Under the pieces are notes generated by a model. That model had not been told where the DNA came from. It saw nothing but the letters and a program-made list of their open reading frames with translations, and did not search any database. This document shows, one piece after another, positions 1 to 13,135 of a DNA stretch of 64,000 nucleotides. The translations under genes and the position numbers were made by a program. Each line of letters begins with the position of its first letter. Within the stretch, counting starts at the first letter, position 1. This stretch comes from Acanthosepion lycidas (taxonomy: Eukaryota > Mollusca > Cephalopoda > Sepiida > Sepiidae). The DNA is taken from the NCBI GenBank assembly GCA_963932145.1, contig CAWVQA010000092.1, positions 434,001 to 498,000 of the forward strand, read 5' to 3'.

Positions 1-70
1 TCTATTTTACTTACTCAATTTAGCATTATAGACAGGGAAAGACCTAATCTAAGATCTGCAAAAAAATATT
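1..70 (+). repeat. Partial satellite unit at left edge
   Basis: The last 70 bp of a unit, from the 'tctattttac' block through 'agatctgcaaaaaaa'. It carries the 'tatagacag' variant. It shows that the array continues to the left of the window. Confidence 0.95.
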
Positions 71-1676
71 TTGCCTTCAAATTCATACCTTGATCGTAGC
101 ATGCCTGGACTCGACTCATATGACTGGGATTTCCATGAAAAAGATTGTGAGCACAAAATGCGTGATCACTGTACATTTCTCTTCTGTTTCCCATAAGTAT
201 TTCTATTTTACTTCCTCAATTTAGCATTATGGACAGGGAAAGACCTAATCTAAGATCTGCAAAAAAATATTTTGCCTTCAAATTCATACCGTGATCGTAG
301 CATGCATGGACTCGGCTCATATGACTGGGATTTCCATGAAAAAGATTGTGGACACAAAATGGGTGATCACTGTACATTTCTCTTCTGTTTCCCATTAGTA
401 TTTCTATTTTACTTCCTCAATTTAGCATTATGGACAGGGAAAGACGTAATCTAAGATCTGCAAAAAAATATTTTGCCTTCAAATTCATACCGTGATCGTA
501 GCATGCCCGGACTCGACTCATATGACTGGGATTTCCATGAAAAAGATTGTGGGCACAAAATGCGTGATCACTGTACATTTCTCTTCTGTTTCCCATTACT
601 ATTTCTATTTTACTTTGTCAATTTAGCATTATGGACAGGGAAAGACCTAATCTATATCTGGAAAAAAATCTTTTGCCTTCAAATTCATACCGTGATCGTA
701 GCATGCCTGGACTCGACTCATATGACTGGGATTTCCATGTAAAAGATTGTGGGCACAAAATGGGTGATCACTGTACATTTCTCTTCTGTTTCCCATTACT
801 ATTTCTATTTTACTTCCTCAATTTAGCATTATGGACAGGGAAAGACCTAATCTATGATCTGCAAAAAAATATTTTGCCTTCAAATTCATACCGTGATCGT
901 AGCATGCCTGGACTCGACTCATATGACTGGGATTTCCATGTAAAAGATTGTGGGCACAAAATGGGTGATCACTGTACATTTCTCTTCTGTTTCCCATTAC
1001 TATTTCTATTTTACTTCCTCAATTTAGCATTATGGACAGGGAAAGACCTAATCTAAGATCTGCAAAAAAATATTTTGCCTTCAAATTCATACCGTAATCG
1101 TAGCATGCCTGGACTCGACTCATATGACTGGGATTTCCATGAAAAAGATTGTGGGCACAAAATGCGTGATCACTGTACATTTCTCTTCTGTTTCCCATTA
1201 CTATTTCTATTTTACTTCCTCAATTTAGCATTATAGACAGGGAAAGACCTAATCTAAGATCTGCAAAAAAATATTTTGCCTTCAAATTCATACCGTGATC
1301 GTAGCATGCCTGGACTCGACTCATATGACTGGGATTTCCATGAAAAAGATTGTGAGCACAAAATGCGTGATCACTGTACATTTCTCTTCTGTTTCCCATT
1401 ACTATTTCTATTTTACTTCGTCAATTTAGCATTATGGACAGGGAAAGACCTAATCTATATCTGGAAAAAAATCTTTTGCCTTCAAATTCATACCGTGATC
1501 GTAGCATGCATGGACTCGTCTCATATGACTGGGATTTCCATGAAAAAGATTGTGGGCACAAAATGGGTGATCACTGTACATTTCTCTTCTGTTTCCCATT
1601 ACTATTTCCATTTTACTTCCTCAATTTAGCATTATGGACAGGGAAAGACCTAATCTATGATCTGCAAAAAAATATT

Positions 1677-2479
1677 TTGCCTTCAAATTCATACCGTGAT
1701 CGTAGCATGCCTGGACTCGACTCATATGACTGGGATTTCCATGTAAAAGATTGTGGGCACAAAATGGGTGATCACTGTACATTTCTCTTCTGTTTCCCAT
1801 TACTATTTCTATTTTACTTCCTCAATTTAGCATTATGGACAGGGAAAGACCTAATCTATATCTGGAAAAAAATCTTTTGCCTTCAAATTCATACCGTGAT
1901 CGTAGCATGCATGGACTCGTCTCATATGACTGGGATTTCCATGAAAAAGATTGTGGGCACAAAATGGGTGATCACTGTACATTTCTCTTCTGTTTCCCAT
2001 TACTATTTCTATTTTACTTCCTCAATTTAGCATTATGGACAGGGAAAGACCTAATCTATGATCTGCAAAAAAATATTTTGCCTTCAAATTCATACCGTGA
2101 TCGTAGCATGCCTGGACTCGACTCATATGACTGGGATTTCCATGTAAAAGATTGTGGGCACAAAATGGGTGATCACTGTACATTTCACTTCTGTTTCCCA
2201 TTACTATTTCTATTTTACTTCCTCAATTTAGCATTATGGACAGGGAAAGACCTAATCTAAGATCTGCAAAAAAATATTTTGACTTCAAATTCATACCGTA
2301 ATCGTAGCATGCCTGGACTCGACTCATATGACTGGGATTTCCATGAAAAAGATTGTGGGCACAAAATGCGTGATCACTGTACATTTCTCTTCTGTTTCCC
2401 ATTACTATTTCTATTTTACTTCCTCAATTTAGCATTATAGACAGGGAAAGACCTAATCTAAGATCTGCAAAAAAATATT
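1677..2479 (+). repeat. Four-unit HOR segment, copy 1
   Basis: 803 bp matching 3484-4286 at an offset of 1807 bp (nine units less 2 bp). Both copies have the same order of junctions (tatatctgg, tatgatctg, taagatctg, taagatctg) and share the otherwise unseen pairing of 'ttttgacttc' with 'ccgtaatcg' in the fourth unit. Copy 1 has 'catttcacttc' where copy 2 has 'catttctcttc'; copy 2 has 'tactgcctc' where copy 1 has 'tacttcctc'. Confidence 0.8.
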
Positions 2480-3483
2480 TTGCCTTCAAATTCATACCGT
2501 GATCGTAGCATGCCTGGACTCGACTCATATGACTGGGATTTCCATGAAAAAGATTGTGAGCACAAAATGCGTGATCACTGTACATTTCTCTTCTGTTTCC
2601 CATTAGTATTTCTATTTTACTTCCTCAATTTAGCATTATGGACAGGGAAAGACCTAATCTAAGATCTGCAAAAAAATATTTTGCCTTCAAATTCATACCG
2701 TGATCGTAGCATGCATGGACTCGTCTCATATGACTGGGATTTCCATGAAAAAGATTGTGGACACAAAATGGGTGACCACTGTACATTTCTCTTCTGTTTC
2801 CCATTAGTATTTCTATTTTACTTCCTCAATTTAGCATTATGGACAGGGAAAGACGTAATCTAAGATCTGCAAAAAAATATTTTGCCTTCAAATTCATACC
2901 GTGATCGTAGCATGCCTGGACTCGACTCATATGACTGGGATTTCCATGAAAAAGATTGTGGGCACAAAATGCGTGATCACTGTACATTTCTCTTCTGTTT
3001 CCCATTACTATTTCTATTTTACTTCGTCAATTTAGCATTATGGACAGGGAAAGACCTAATCTATATCTGGAAAAAAATCTTTTGCCTTCAAATTCATACC
3101 GTGATCGTAGCATGCATGGACTCGTCTCATATGACTGGGATTTCCATGAAAAAGATTGTGGGCACAAAATGTGTGATCACTGTACATTTCTCTTCTGTTT
3201 CCCATTACTATTTCTATTTTACTTCCTCAATTTAGCATTATGGACAGGGAAAGACCTAAACTATGATCTGCAAAAAAATATTTTGCCTTCAAATTCATAC
3301 CGTGATCGTAGCATGCCTGGACTCGACTCATATGACTGGGATTTCCATGTAAAAGATTGTGGGCACAAAATGGGTGATCACTGTACATTTCTCTTCTGTT
3401 TCCCATTACTATTTCTATTTTACTTCCTCAATTTAGCATTATGGACAGGGAAAGACCTAATCTATGATCTGCAAAAAAATATT

Positions 3484-4286
3484 TTGCCTTCAAATTCATA
3501 CCGTGATCGTAGCATGCCTGGACTCGACTCATATGACTGGGATTTCCATGTAAAAGATTGTGGGCACAAAATGGGTGATCACTGTACATTTCTCTTCTGT
3601 TTCCCATTACTATTTCTATTTTACTGCCTCAATTTAGCATTATGGACAGGGAAAGACCTAATCTATATCTGGAAAAAAATCTTTTGCCTTCAAATTCATA
3701 CCGTGATCGTAGCATGCATGGACTCGTCTCATATGACTGGGATTTCCATGAAAAAGATTGTGGGCACAAAATGGGTGATCACTGTACATTTCTCTTCTGT
3801 TTCCCATTACTATTTCTATTTTACTTCCTCAATTTAGCATTATGGACAGGGAAAGACCTAATCTATGATCTGCAAAAAAATATTTTGCCTTCAAATTCAT
3901 ACCGTGATCGTAGCATGCCTGGACTCGACTCATATGACTGGGATTTCCATGTAAAAGATTGTGGGCACAAAATGGGTGATCACTGTACATTTCTCTTCTG
4001 TTTCCCATTACTATTTCTATTTTACTTCCTCAATTTAGCATTATGGACAGGGAAAGACCTAATCTAAGATCTGCAAAAAAATATTTTGACTTCAAATTCA
4101 TACCGTAATCGTAGCATGCCTGGACTCGACTCATATGACTGGGATTTCCATGAAAAAGATTGTGGGCACAAAATGCGTGATCACTGTACATTTCTCTTCT
4201 GTTTCCCATTACTATTTCTATTTTACTTCCTCAATTTAGCATTATAGACAGGGAAAGACCTAATCTAAGATCTGCAAAAAAATATT
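3484..4286 (+). repeat. Four-unit HOR segment, copy 2
   Basis: Second copy of 1677-2479. It is followed at 4287 by a unit with 'catttcacttc', a variant found in the third unit of copy 1, so the duplicated order has since been reshuffled by exchange or conversion. Confidence 0.75.
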
Positions 4287-6498
4287 TTGCCTTCAAATTC
4301 ATACCGTGATCGTAGCATGCCTGGACTCGACTCATATGACTGGGATTTCCATGAAAAAGATTGTGGGCACAAAATGGGTGATCACTGTACATTTCACTTC
4401 TGTTTCCCATTACTATTTCTATTTTACTTCCTCAATTTAGCATTATGGACAGGGAAAGACCTAATCTAAGATCTGCAAAAAAATATTTTGCCTTCAAATT
4501 CATACCGTGATCGTAGCATGCCTGGACTCGACTCATATGACTGGGATTTCCATGAAAAAGATTGTGGGCACAAAATGCGTGATCACTGCACATTTCTCTT
4601 CTGTTTCCCATTACTATTTCTATTTTACTTCCTCAATTTAGCATTATGGACAGGGAAAGACCTAATCTATGATCTGCAAAAAAATATTTTGCCTTCAAAT
4701 TCATACCGTGATCGTAGCATGCCTGGACTCGACTCATATGACTGGGATTTCCATGAAAAAGATTGTGGGCACAAAATGCGTGATCACTGTACATTTCTCT
4801 TCTGTTTTCCATTACTATTTCTATTTTACCTCCTCAATTTAGCATTATGGACAGGGAAAGACCTAATCTATGATCTGCAAAAAAATATTTTGCCTTCAAA
4901 TTCATACCGTGATCGTAGCATGCCTGGACTCGACTCATATGACTGGGATTTCCATGTAAAAGATTGTGGGCACAAAATGGGTGATCACTGTACATTTCTC
5001 TTCTGTTTCCCATTACTATTTCTATTTTACTTCCTCAATTTAGCATTATGGACAGGGAAAGACCTAATCTAAGATCTGCAAAAAAATATTTTGCCTTCAA
5101 ATTCATACCGTGATCGTAGCATGCCTGGACTCGACTCATATGACTGGGATTTCCATGTAAAAGATTGTGGGCACAAAATGGGTGATCACTGTACATTTCT
5201 CTTCTGTTTCCCATTACTATTTCTATTTTACTTCCTCAATTTAGCATTATGGACAGGGAAAGACCTAATCTAAGATCTGCAAAAAAATATTTTGCCTTCA
5301 AATTCATACCGTAATCGTAGCATGCCTGGACTCGACTCATATGACTGGGATTTCCATGAAAAAGATTGTGGGCACAAAATGCGTGATCACTGTACATTTC
5401 TCTTCTGTTTCCCATTACTATTTCTATTTTACTTCCTCAATTTAGCATTATAGACAGGGAAAGACCTAATCTAAGATCTGCAAAAAAATATTTTGCCTTC
5501 AAATTCATACCGTGATCGTAGCATGCCTGGACTCGACTCATATGACTGGGATTTCCATGAAAAAGATTGTGGGCACAAAATGCGTGATCACTGTACATTT
5601 CTCTTCTGTTTCCCATTACTATTTCTATTTTACTTCCTCAATTTAGCATTATAGACAGGGAAAGACCTAATCTAAGATCTGCAAAAAAATATTTTGCCTT
5701 CAAATTCATACCGTGATCGTAGCATACCTGGACTCGACTCATATGACTGGGATTTCCATGAAAAAGATTGTGAGCACAAAATGCGTGATCACTGTACATT
5801 TCTCTTCTGTTTCCCATTCCTATTTCTATTTTACTTACTCAATTTAGCATTATGGACAGGGAAAGACCTAATCTAAGATCTGCAAAAAAATATTTTGCCT
5901 TCAAATTTATACCGTGATCGTAGCATGCCTGGACTCGACTCATATGACTGGGATTGCCATGAAAAAGATTGTGGGCACAAAATGCGTGATCACTGTACAT
6001 TTCTCTTCTGTTTCCCATTACTATTTCTATTTTACTTCGTCAATTTAGCATTATAGACAGGGAAAGACCTAATCTAAGATCTGCAGAAAAATATTTTATC
6101 TTCAAATTAATACCGTGATCGTAGCATGCCTGGACTCGACTCATATGACTGGGATTTCCATGAAAAAGATTGTGGGCACAAAATGCGTGATCACTGTACA
6201 TTTCTCTTCTGTTTCCCATTAGTATTTCTATTTTACTTTCCTCAATTTAGCATTATGGACTGGGAAAGACCTAATCTAAGATCTGCAAAAAAATATTTTG
6301 CCTTCAAATTCATACCGTGATCGTAGCATGCATGGACTCGTCTCATATGACTGGGATTTCCATGAAAAAGATTGTGGGCACAAAATGGGTGATCACTGTA
6401 CATTTCTCTTCTGTTTCCCATTACTATTTCTATTTTACTTCCTGAATTTAGCATTATGGACAGGGAAAGACCTAATCTGAGATCTGCAAAAAAATATT

Positions 6499-7101
6499 TT
6501 GCCTTCAAATTCATACCGTGATCGTAGCATGCCTGGACTCGACTCATATGACTGGGATTTCCATGAAAAAGATTGTGTGCACAAAATGCGTAATCACTGT
6601 ACATTTCTCTTCTGTTTCCCATTACTATTTCTATTTTACTTACTCAATTTAGCATTATGGACAGGGAAAGACCTAATCTAAGATCTGCAAAAAAATATTT
6701 TGCCTTCAAATTCATACCGTGATCGTAGCATGCATGGACTCGTCTCATATGACTGGGATTTCCATGAAAAAGATTGTGGGCACAAAATGGGTGATCACTG
6801 AACATTTCTCTTCTGTTTCCCATTAGTATTTCTATTTTACTTCCTCAATTTAGCATTATGGACAGGGAAAGACGTAATCTAAGATCTGCAAAAAAATGTT
6901 TTGCCTTCAAATTCATACCGTGATCGTAGCATGCCTGGACTCGACTCATATGACTGGGATTTCCATGAAAAAGATTGTGGGCACAAAATGCGTAATCACT
7001 GTACATTTCTCTTCTGTTTCCCATTAGTATTTCTATTTTACTTCCTCAATTTAGCATTATGGACTGGGAAAGACCTAATCTAAGATCTGCAAAAAAATAT
7101 T
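6499..7101 (+). repeat. Three-unit segment recurring at 9114-9716
   Basis: Three units with the markers 'cgtaatcac', 'gacgtaatc' and 'aaaatgttttgcc' in the same order as 9114-9716, offset 2615 bp (13 units plus 2 bp, the two being intervening +T insertions). The middle unit here has 'cactgaacatt', absent from the other copy. Confidence 0.75.
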
Positions 7102-8308
7102 TTGCCTTCAAATTCATACCGTGATCGTAGCATGCCTGGACTCGACTCATATGACTGGGATTTCCATAAAAAAGATTGTGGGCACAAAATGCGTGATCAC
7201 TGTACATTTCTCTTCTGTTTCCCATTACTATTTCTATTTTACTTCCTCAATTTAGCATTATGGACAGGGAAAGACCTAATCCAAGATCTGCAAAAAAATA
7301 TTTTGCCTTCAAATTCATACCGTGATCGTAGCATGCCTGGACTCGACTCATATGACTGGGATTGCCATGAAAAAGATTGTGGGCACAAAATGCGTGATCA
7401 CTGTACATTTCTCTTCTGTTTCCCATTAGTATTTCTATTTTACTTTCCTCAATTTAGCATTATGGACTGGGAAAGACCTAATCTAAGATCTGCAAAAAAA
7501 TATTTTGCCTTCAAATTCATACCGTGATCGTAGCATGCATGGACTCGTCTCATATGACTGGGATTTCCATGAAAAAGATTGTGGGCACAAAATGGGTGAT
7601 CACTGTACATTTCTCTTCTGTTTCCCATTACTATTTCTATTTTACTACCTCAATTTAGCATTATGGACAGGGAAAGACCTAATCTATGATCTGCAAAAAA
7701 ATATTTTGCCTTAAAATTCATACCGTGATCGTAGCATGCATGGACTCGTCTCATATGACTGGGATTTCCATGAAAAAGATTGTGGGCAGAAAATGTGTGA
7801 TCACTGTACATTTCTCTTCTGTTTCCCATTACTATTTCTATTTTACTTCCTGAATTTAGCATTATGGACAGGGAAAGACATAATCTGAGATCTGCAAAAA
7901 AATATTTCGCCTTCAAATTCATACCGTTATCGTAGCATGCCTGGACTCGACTCATATGACTGGGATTTCCATGAAAAAGATTGTGGGCACAAAATGCGTG
8001 ATCACTGTACATTTCTCTTCTGTTTCCCATTACTATTTCTATTTTACTTCCTCAATTTAGCATTATAGACAGGGAAAGACCTAATCTAAGATCTGCAAAA
8101 AAATATTTTGCCTTCAAATTCATACCGTGATCGTAGCATGCATGGACTCGACTCATATGACTGGGATTTCCATGAAAAAGATTGTGGGCACAAAATGCGT
8201 GATCACTGTACATTTCTCTTCTGTTTCCCATTACTATTTCTATTTTACTTCCTCAATTTAGCATTATAGACAGGGAAAGACCTAATCTAAGATCTGCAAA
8301 AAAATATT

Positions 8309-9314
8309 TTGCCTTCAAATTCATACCGTGATCGTAGCATGCCTGGACTCGACTCATATGACTGGGATTGCCATGAAAAAGATTGTGGGCACAAAATGCG
8401 TGATCACTGTACATTTCTCTTCTGTTTCCCATTACTATTTCTATTTTACTTCGTCAATTTAGCATTATAGACAGGGAAAGACCTAATCTAAGATCTGCAG
8501 AAAAATATTTTGTCTTCAAATTAATACCGTGATCGTAGCATGCCTGGACTCGACTCATATGACTGGGATTTCCATGAAAAAGATTGTGGGCACAAAATGC
8601 GTGATCACTGTATATTTCTCTTCTGTTTCCCATTAGTATTTCTATTTTACTTTCCTCAATTTAGCATTATGGACTGGGAAAGACCTAATCTAAGATCTGC
8701 AAAAAAATATTTTTCCTTCAAATTCATACCGTGATCGTAGCATGCATGGACTCGTCTCATATGACTGGGATTTCCATGAAAAAGATTGTGGGCACACAAT
8801 GGGTGATCACTGTACATTTCTCTTCTGTTTCCCATTACTATTTCTATTTTACTACCTCAATTTAGCATTACGGACAGGGAAAGACCTAATCTATGATCTG
8901 CAAAAAAATATTTTGCCTTCAAATTCATACCGTGATCGTAGCATGCATGGACTCGTCTCATATGACTGGGATTTCCATGAAAAAGATTGTGGGAAGAAAA
9001 TGTGTGATCACTGTACATTTCTCTTCTGTTTCCCATTACTATTTCTATTTTACTTCCTGAATTTAGCATTATGGACAGGGAAAGACCTAATCTGAGATCT
9101 GCAAAAAAATATTTTGCCTTCAAATTCATACCGTGATCGTAGCATGCCTGGACTCGACTCATATGACTGGGATTTCCATGAAAAAGATTGTGTGCACAAA
9201 ATGCGTAATCACTGTACATTTCTCTTCTGTTTCCCATTACTATTTCTATTTTACTTACTCAATTTAGCATTATGGACAGGGATAGACCTAATCTAAGATC
9301 TGCAAAAAAATATT
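8309..9314 (+). repeat. Five-unit HOR segment (8-unit spacing), copy 1
   Basis: Order of unit types: 'ggattgccatg' unit ending in 'tatagacag'; PstI/+T unit; 'tactacctc' unit with a tatgatctg junction; 'cctgaattt/ctgagatc' unit; 'gtgtgcac...cgtaatcac' unit with 'tacttactc'. The same order recurs at 9918-10923, eight units plus 1 bp away. Several private changes separate the copies (for example 'attacggac' and 'gggatagacc' here only), so this duplication is older than those of regions III and IX. Confidence 0.78.
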
Positions 9315-9917
9315 TTGCCTTCAAATTCATACCGTGATCGTAGCATGCATGGACTCGTCTCATATGACTGGGATTTCCATGAAAAAGATTGTGGGCACAA
9401 AATGGGTGATCACTGTACATTTCTCTTCTGTTTCCCATTAGTATTTCTATTTTACTTCCTCAATTTAGCATTATGGACAGGGAAAGACGTAATCTAAGAT
9501 CTGCAAAAAAATGTTTTGCCTTCAAATTCATACCGTGATCGTAGCATGCCTGGACTCGACTCATATGACTGGGATTTCCATGAAAAAGATTGTGGGCACA
9601 AAATGCGTAATCACTGTACATTTCTCTTCTGTTTCCCATTAGTATTTCTATTTTACTTCCTCAATTTAGCATTATGGACTGGGAAAGACCTAATCTAAGA
9701 TCTTCAAAAAAATATTTTGCCTTCAAATTCATACCGTGATCGTAGCATGCCTGGACTCGACTCATATGACTGGGATTTCCATGAAAAAGATTGTGGGCAC
9801 AAAATGCGTGATCACTGTACATTTCTCTTCTGTTTCCCATTACTATTTCTATTTTACTTCCTCAATTTAGCATTATGGACAGGGAAAGACCTAATCTAAG
9901 ATCTGCAAAAAAATATT

Positions 9918-10923
9918 TTGCCTTCAAATTCATACCGTGATCGTAGCATGCCTGGACTCGACTCATATGACTGGGATTGCCATGAAAAAGATTGTGGGCA
10001 CAAAATGCGTGATCACTGTACATTTCTCTTCTGTTTCCCATTACTATTTCTATTTTACTTCGTCAATTTAGCATTATAGACAGGGAAAGACCTAATCTAA
10101 GATCTGCAGAAAAATATTTTGTCTTCAAATTAATACCGTGATCGTAGCATGCCTGGACTCGACTCATATGACTGGGATTTCCATGAAAAAGATTGTGGGC
10201 ACAAAATGCGTGATCACTGTACATTTCTCTTCTGTTTCCCATTAGTATTTCTATTTTACTTTCCTCAATTTAGCATTATGGACTGGGAAAGACCTAATCT
10301 AAGATCTGCAAAAAAATATTTTGCCTTCAAATTCATACCGTGATCGTAGCATGCATGGACTCGTCTCATATGACTGGGATTTCCATGAAAAAGATTGTGG
10401 GCACAAAATGGGTGATCACTGTACATTTCTCTTCTGTTTCCCATTACTATTTCTATTTTACTACCTCAATTTAGCATTATGGACAGGGAAAGACCTAATC
10501 TATGATCTGCAAAAAGATATTTTGCCTTAAAATTCATACCGTGATCGTAGCATGCATGGACTCGTCTCATATGACTGGGATTTCCATGAAAAAGATTGTG
10601 GGCAGAAAATGTGTGATCACTGTACATTTCTCTTCTGTTTCCCATTACTATTTCTATTTTACTTCCTGAATTTAGCATTATGGACAGGGAAAGACCTAAT
10701 CTGAGATCTGCAAAAAAATATTTTGCCTTCAAATTCATACCGTGATCGTAGCATGCCTGGACTCGACTCATATGACTGGGATTTCCATGAAAAAGATTGT
10801 GTGCACAAAATGCGTAATCACTGTACATTTCTCTTCTGTTTCCCATTACTATTTCTATTTTACTTACTCAATTTAGCATTATGGACAGGGAAAGACCTAA
10901 TCTGAGATCTGCAAAAAAATATT
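9918..10923 (+). repeat. Five-unit HOR segment (8-unit spacing), copy 2
   Basis: Second copy of 8309-9314, with its own 'aaaaagatatt' at about 10512. After 10923 the order departs from copy 1: the next unit is a 'ggattgccatg' type with +T, not the unit expected from 9315. This marks a rearrangement point. Confidence 0.75.
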
Positions 10924-13135
10924 TTGCCTTCAAATTCATACCGTGATCGTAGCATGCCTGGACTCGACTCATATGACTGGGATTGCCATGAAAAAGATTG
11001 TGGGCACAAAATGCGTGATCACTGTACATTTCTCTTCTGTTTCCCATTAGTATTTCTATTTTAGTTTCCTCAATTTAGCATTATGGACTGGGAAAGACCT
11101 AATCTAAGATCTGCAAAAAAATATTTTGCCTTCAAATTCATACCGTGATCGTAGCATGCATGGACTCGTCTCATATGACTGGGATTTCCATGAAAAAGAT
11201 TGTGGGCACAAAATGGGTGATCACTGTACATTTCTCTTCTGTTTCCCATTACTATTTCTATTTTACTACCTCAATTTAGCATTATGGACAGGGAAAGACC
11301 TAATCTATGATCTGCAAAAAAATATTTTGCCTTAAAATTCATACCGTAATCGTAGCATGCCTGGACTCGACTCATATGACTGGGATTTCCATGAAAAAGA
11401 TTGTGGGCACAAAATGGGTGATCACTGTACATTTCTCTTCTGTTTCCCATTACTATTTCTATTTTACTTCCTCAATTTAGCATTATGGACAGGGAAAGAC
11501 CTAATCTAAGCTCTGCAAAAAAATATTTTGCCTTCAAATTCATACCGTGATCGTAGCATGCATGGACTCGACTCATATGACTGGGATTTCCATGAAAAAG
11601 ATTCTGGGCACAAAATGGGTGATCACTGTACATTTCTCTTCTGTTTCCCATTACTATTTCTATTTTACTACCTCAATTTAGCATTATGGACAGGGAAAGA
11701 CCTAATCTAAGATCTGGAAAAAAATATTTTGCCTTAAAATTCATACCGTGATCGTAGCATGCATGGACTCGTCTCATATGACTGGGATTTCCATGAAAAA
11801 GCTTGTGGGCAGAAAATGTGTGATCACTGTACATTTCTCTTCTGTTTCCCATTACTATTTCTATTTTACTTCCTCAATTTAGCATTATGGACAGGGAAAG
11901 ACCTAATCTAAGATCTGGAAAAAAATCTTTTGCCTTCAAATTCATACCGTGATCGTAGCATGCCTGGACTCGACTCATATGACTGGGATTTCCATGAAAA
12001 AGATTGTGGGCACAAAATGCGTAATCACTGTACATTTCTCTTCTGTTTCCCATTACTATTTCTATTTTACTTCCTCAATTTAGCATTATGGACAGGGAAA
12101 GACCTAATCTAAGATCTGCAAAAAAATATTTTGCCTTCAAATTCATACCGTAATCGTAGCATGCCTGGACTCGACTCATATGACTGGGATTTCCATGAAA
12201 AAGATTGTGGGCACAAAATGGGTGATCACTGTACATTTCTCTTCTGTTTCCCATTACTATTTCTATTTTACTTCCTCAATTTAGCATTATAGACAGGGAA
12301 AGACCTAATCTAAGATCTGCAAAAAAATATTTTGCCTTCAAATTCATACCGTGATCGTAGCATGCCTGGACTCGACTCATATGACTGGGATTTCCATGAA
12401 AAAGATTGTGAGCACAAAATGCGTGATCACTGTACATTTCTCTTCTGTTTCCCATTACTATTTCTATTTTACTACCTTAATTTAGCATTATGGACAGGGA
12501 AAGACCTAATCTAAGATCTGGAAAAAAATATTTTGCCTTAAAATTCATACCGTGATCGTAGCATGCATGGACTCGTCTCATATGACTGGGATTTCCATGA
12601 AAAAGCTTGTGGGCAGAAAATGTGTGATCACTGAACATTTCTCTTCTGTTTCCCATAACTATTTCTATTTTACTTCCTCAATTTAGCATTATGGACAGGG
12701 AAAGACCTAATCTAAGATCTGGAAAAAAATCTTTTGCCTTCAAATTTATACCGTGATCGTAGCATGCATGGACTCGTCTCATATGACTGGGATTTCCATG
12801 AAAAAGATTGTGGGCACAAAATGGGTGATCACTGTACATTTCTCTTCTGTTTCCCATTACTATTTCTATTTTACTGCCTCAATTTAGCATTATGGACAGG
12901 GAAAGACCTAATCTATGATCTGCAAAAAAATATTTTGCCTTAAAATTCATACCGTGATCGTAGCATGCATGGACTCGTCTCATATGACTGGGATTTCCAT
13001 GAAAAAGCTTGTGGGCAGAAAATGTGTGATCACTGTACATTTCTCTTCTGTTTCCCATTACTATTTCTATTTTACTTCCTGAATTTAGCATTATGGACAG
13101 GGAAAGACCTAATCTAAGATCTGCAAAAAAATATT

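Larger units (their letters stand above)
71..5894 (+). repeat. Region I: 29 units with short-junction and stop-loss variants
   Basis: Twenty-nine units. Five carry a 1-bp-shorter junction 'tatatctgg' in place of 'taagatctgc' (653-661, 1456-1464, 1857-1865, 3062-3070, 3664-3672), which accounts for the whole -5 bp of this region. Many others read 'tatgatctgc', which removes the usual TAA of the forward frame. Units with C at position 35 ('gcatgcctgg') predominate, several combined with 'ccatgtaaaag', a variant I noticed only here. A four-unit segment, 1677-2479, recurs at 3484-4286. The series at 71-672 resembles 2480-3081 with more differences. Confidence 0.9.
5895..13135 (+). repeat. Region II: 36 units with +1T and PstI marker units
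   Basis: Thirty-six units, net +5 bp. All five extra bases are the same event, an added T in 'tactttcctc' (6234-6243, 7441-7450, 8648-8657, 10257-10266) or 'tagtttcctc' (11062-11071). Three units follow a junction reading 'ctgcag', giving the only PstI sites I find in the window (6081-6086, 8495-8500, 10104-10109); each is followed by 'cttcaaattaatacc'. Other markers are 'ggattgccatg', 'cctgaattt', 'ctgagatctgc' and 'tactacctc'. Segment 8309-9314 recurs at 9918-10923 (offset 1609), and 6499-7101 recurs at 9114-9716 (offset 2615). Confidence 0.88.

Noticed and set aside
1-201. Internal duplication as origin of the 201-bp unit
   Set aside because: 'gtgatc' occurs at unit positions 20 and 92, and 'cttcaaatt' loosely resembles 'cctcaattt', but these are too short to support an ancestral half-unit.
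272-454. Repeated 60-codon plus-strand frames with a hydrophobic, membrane-like segment
   Set aside because: They recur every 201 bp, start on a non-ATG TTG in most reckonings and end at the same unit TAA. The hydrophobic stretch is the translated T/C-rich half of the satellite.
3040-3837. 265-codon plus-strand reading frame, the longest in the window
   Set aside because: It is four satellite units joined because their junctions lack the stop, entered from a shifted frame after a 1-bp-shorter junction. Every unit has the same frame, and single-base indels and stops vary freely between copies, so there is no sign of coding constraint.
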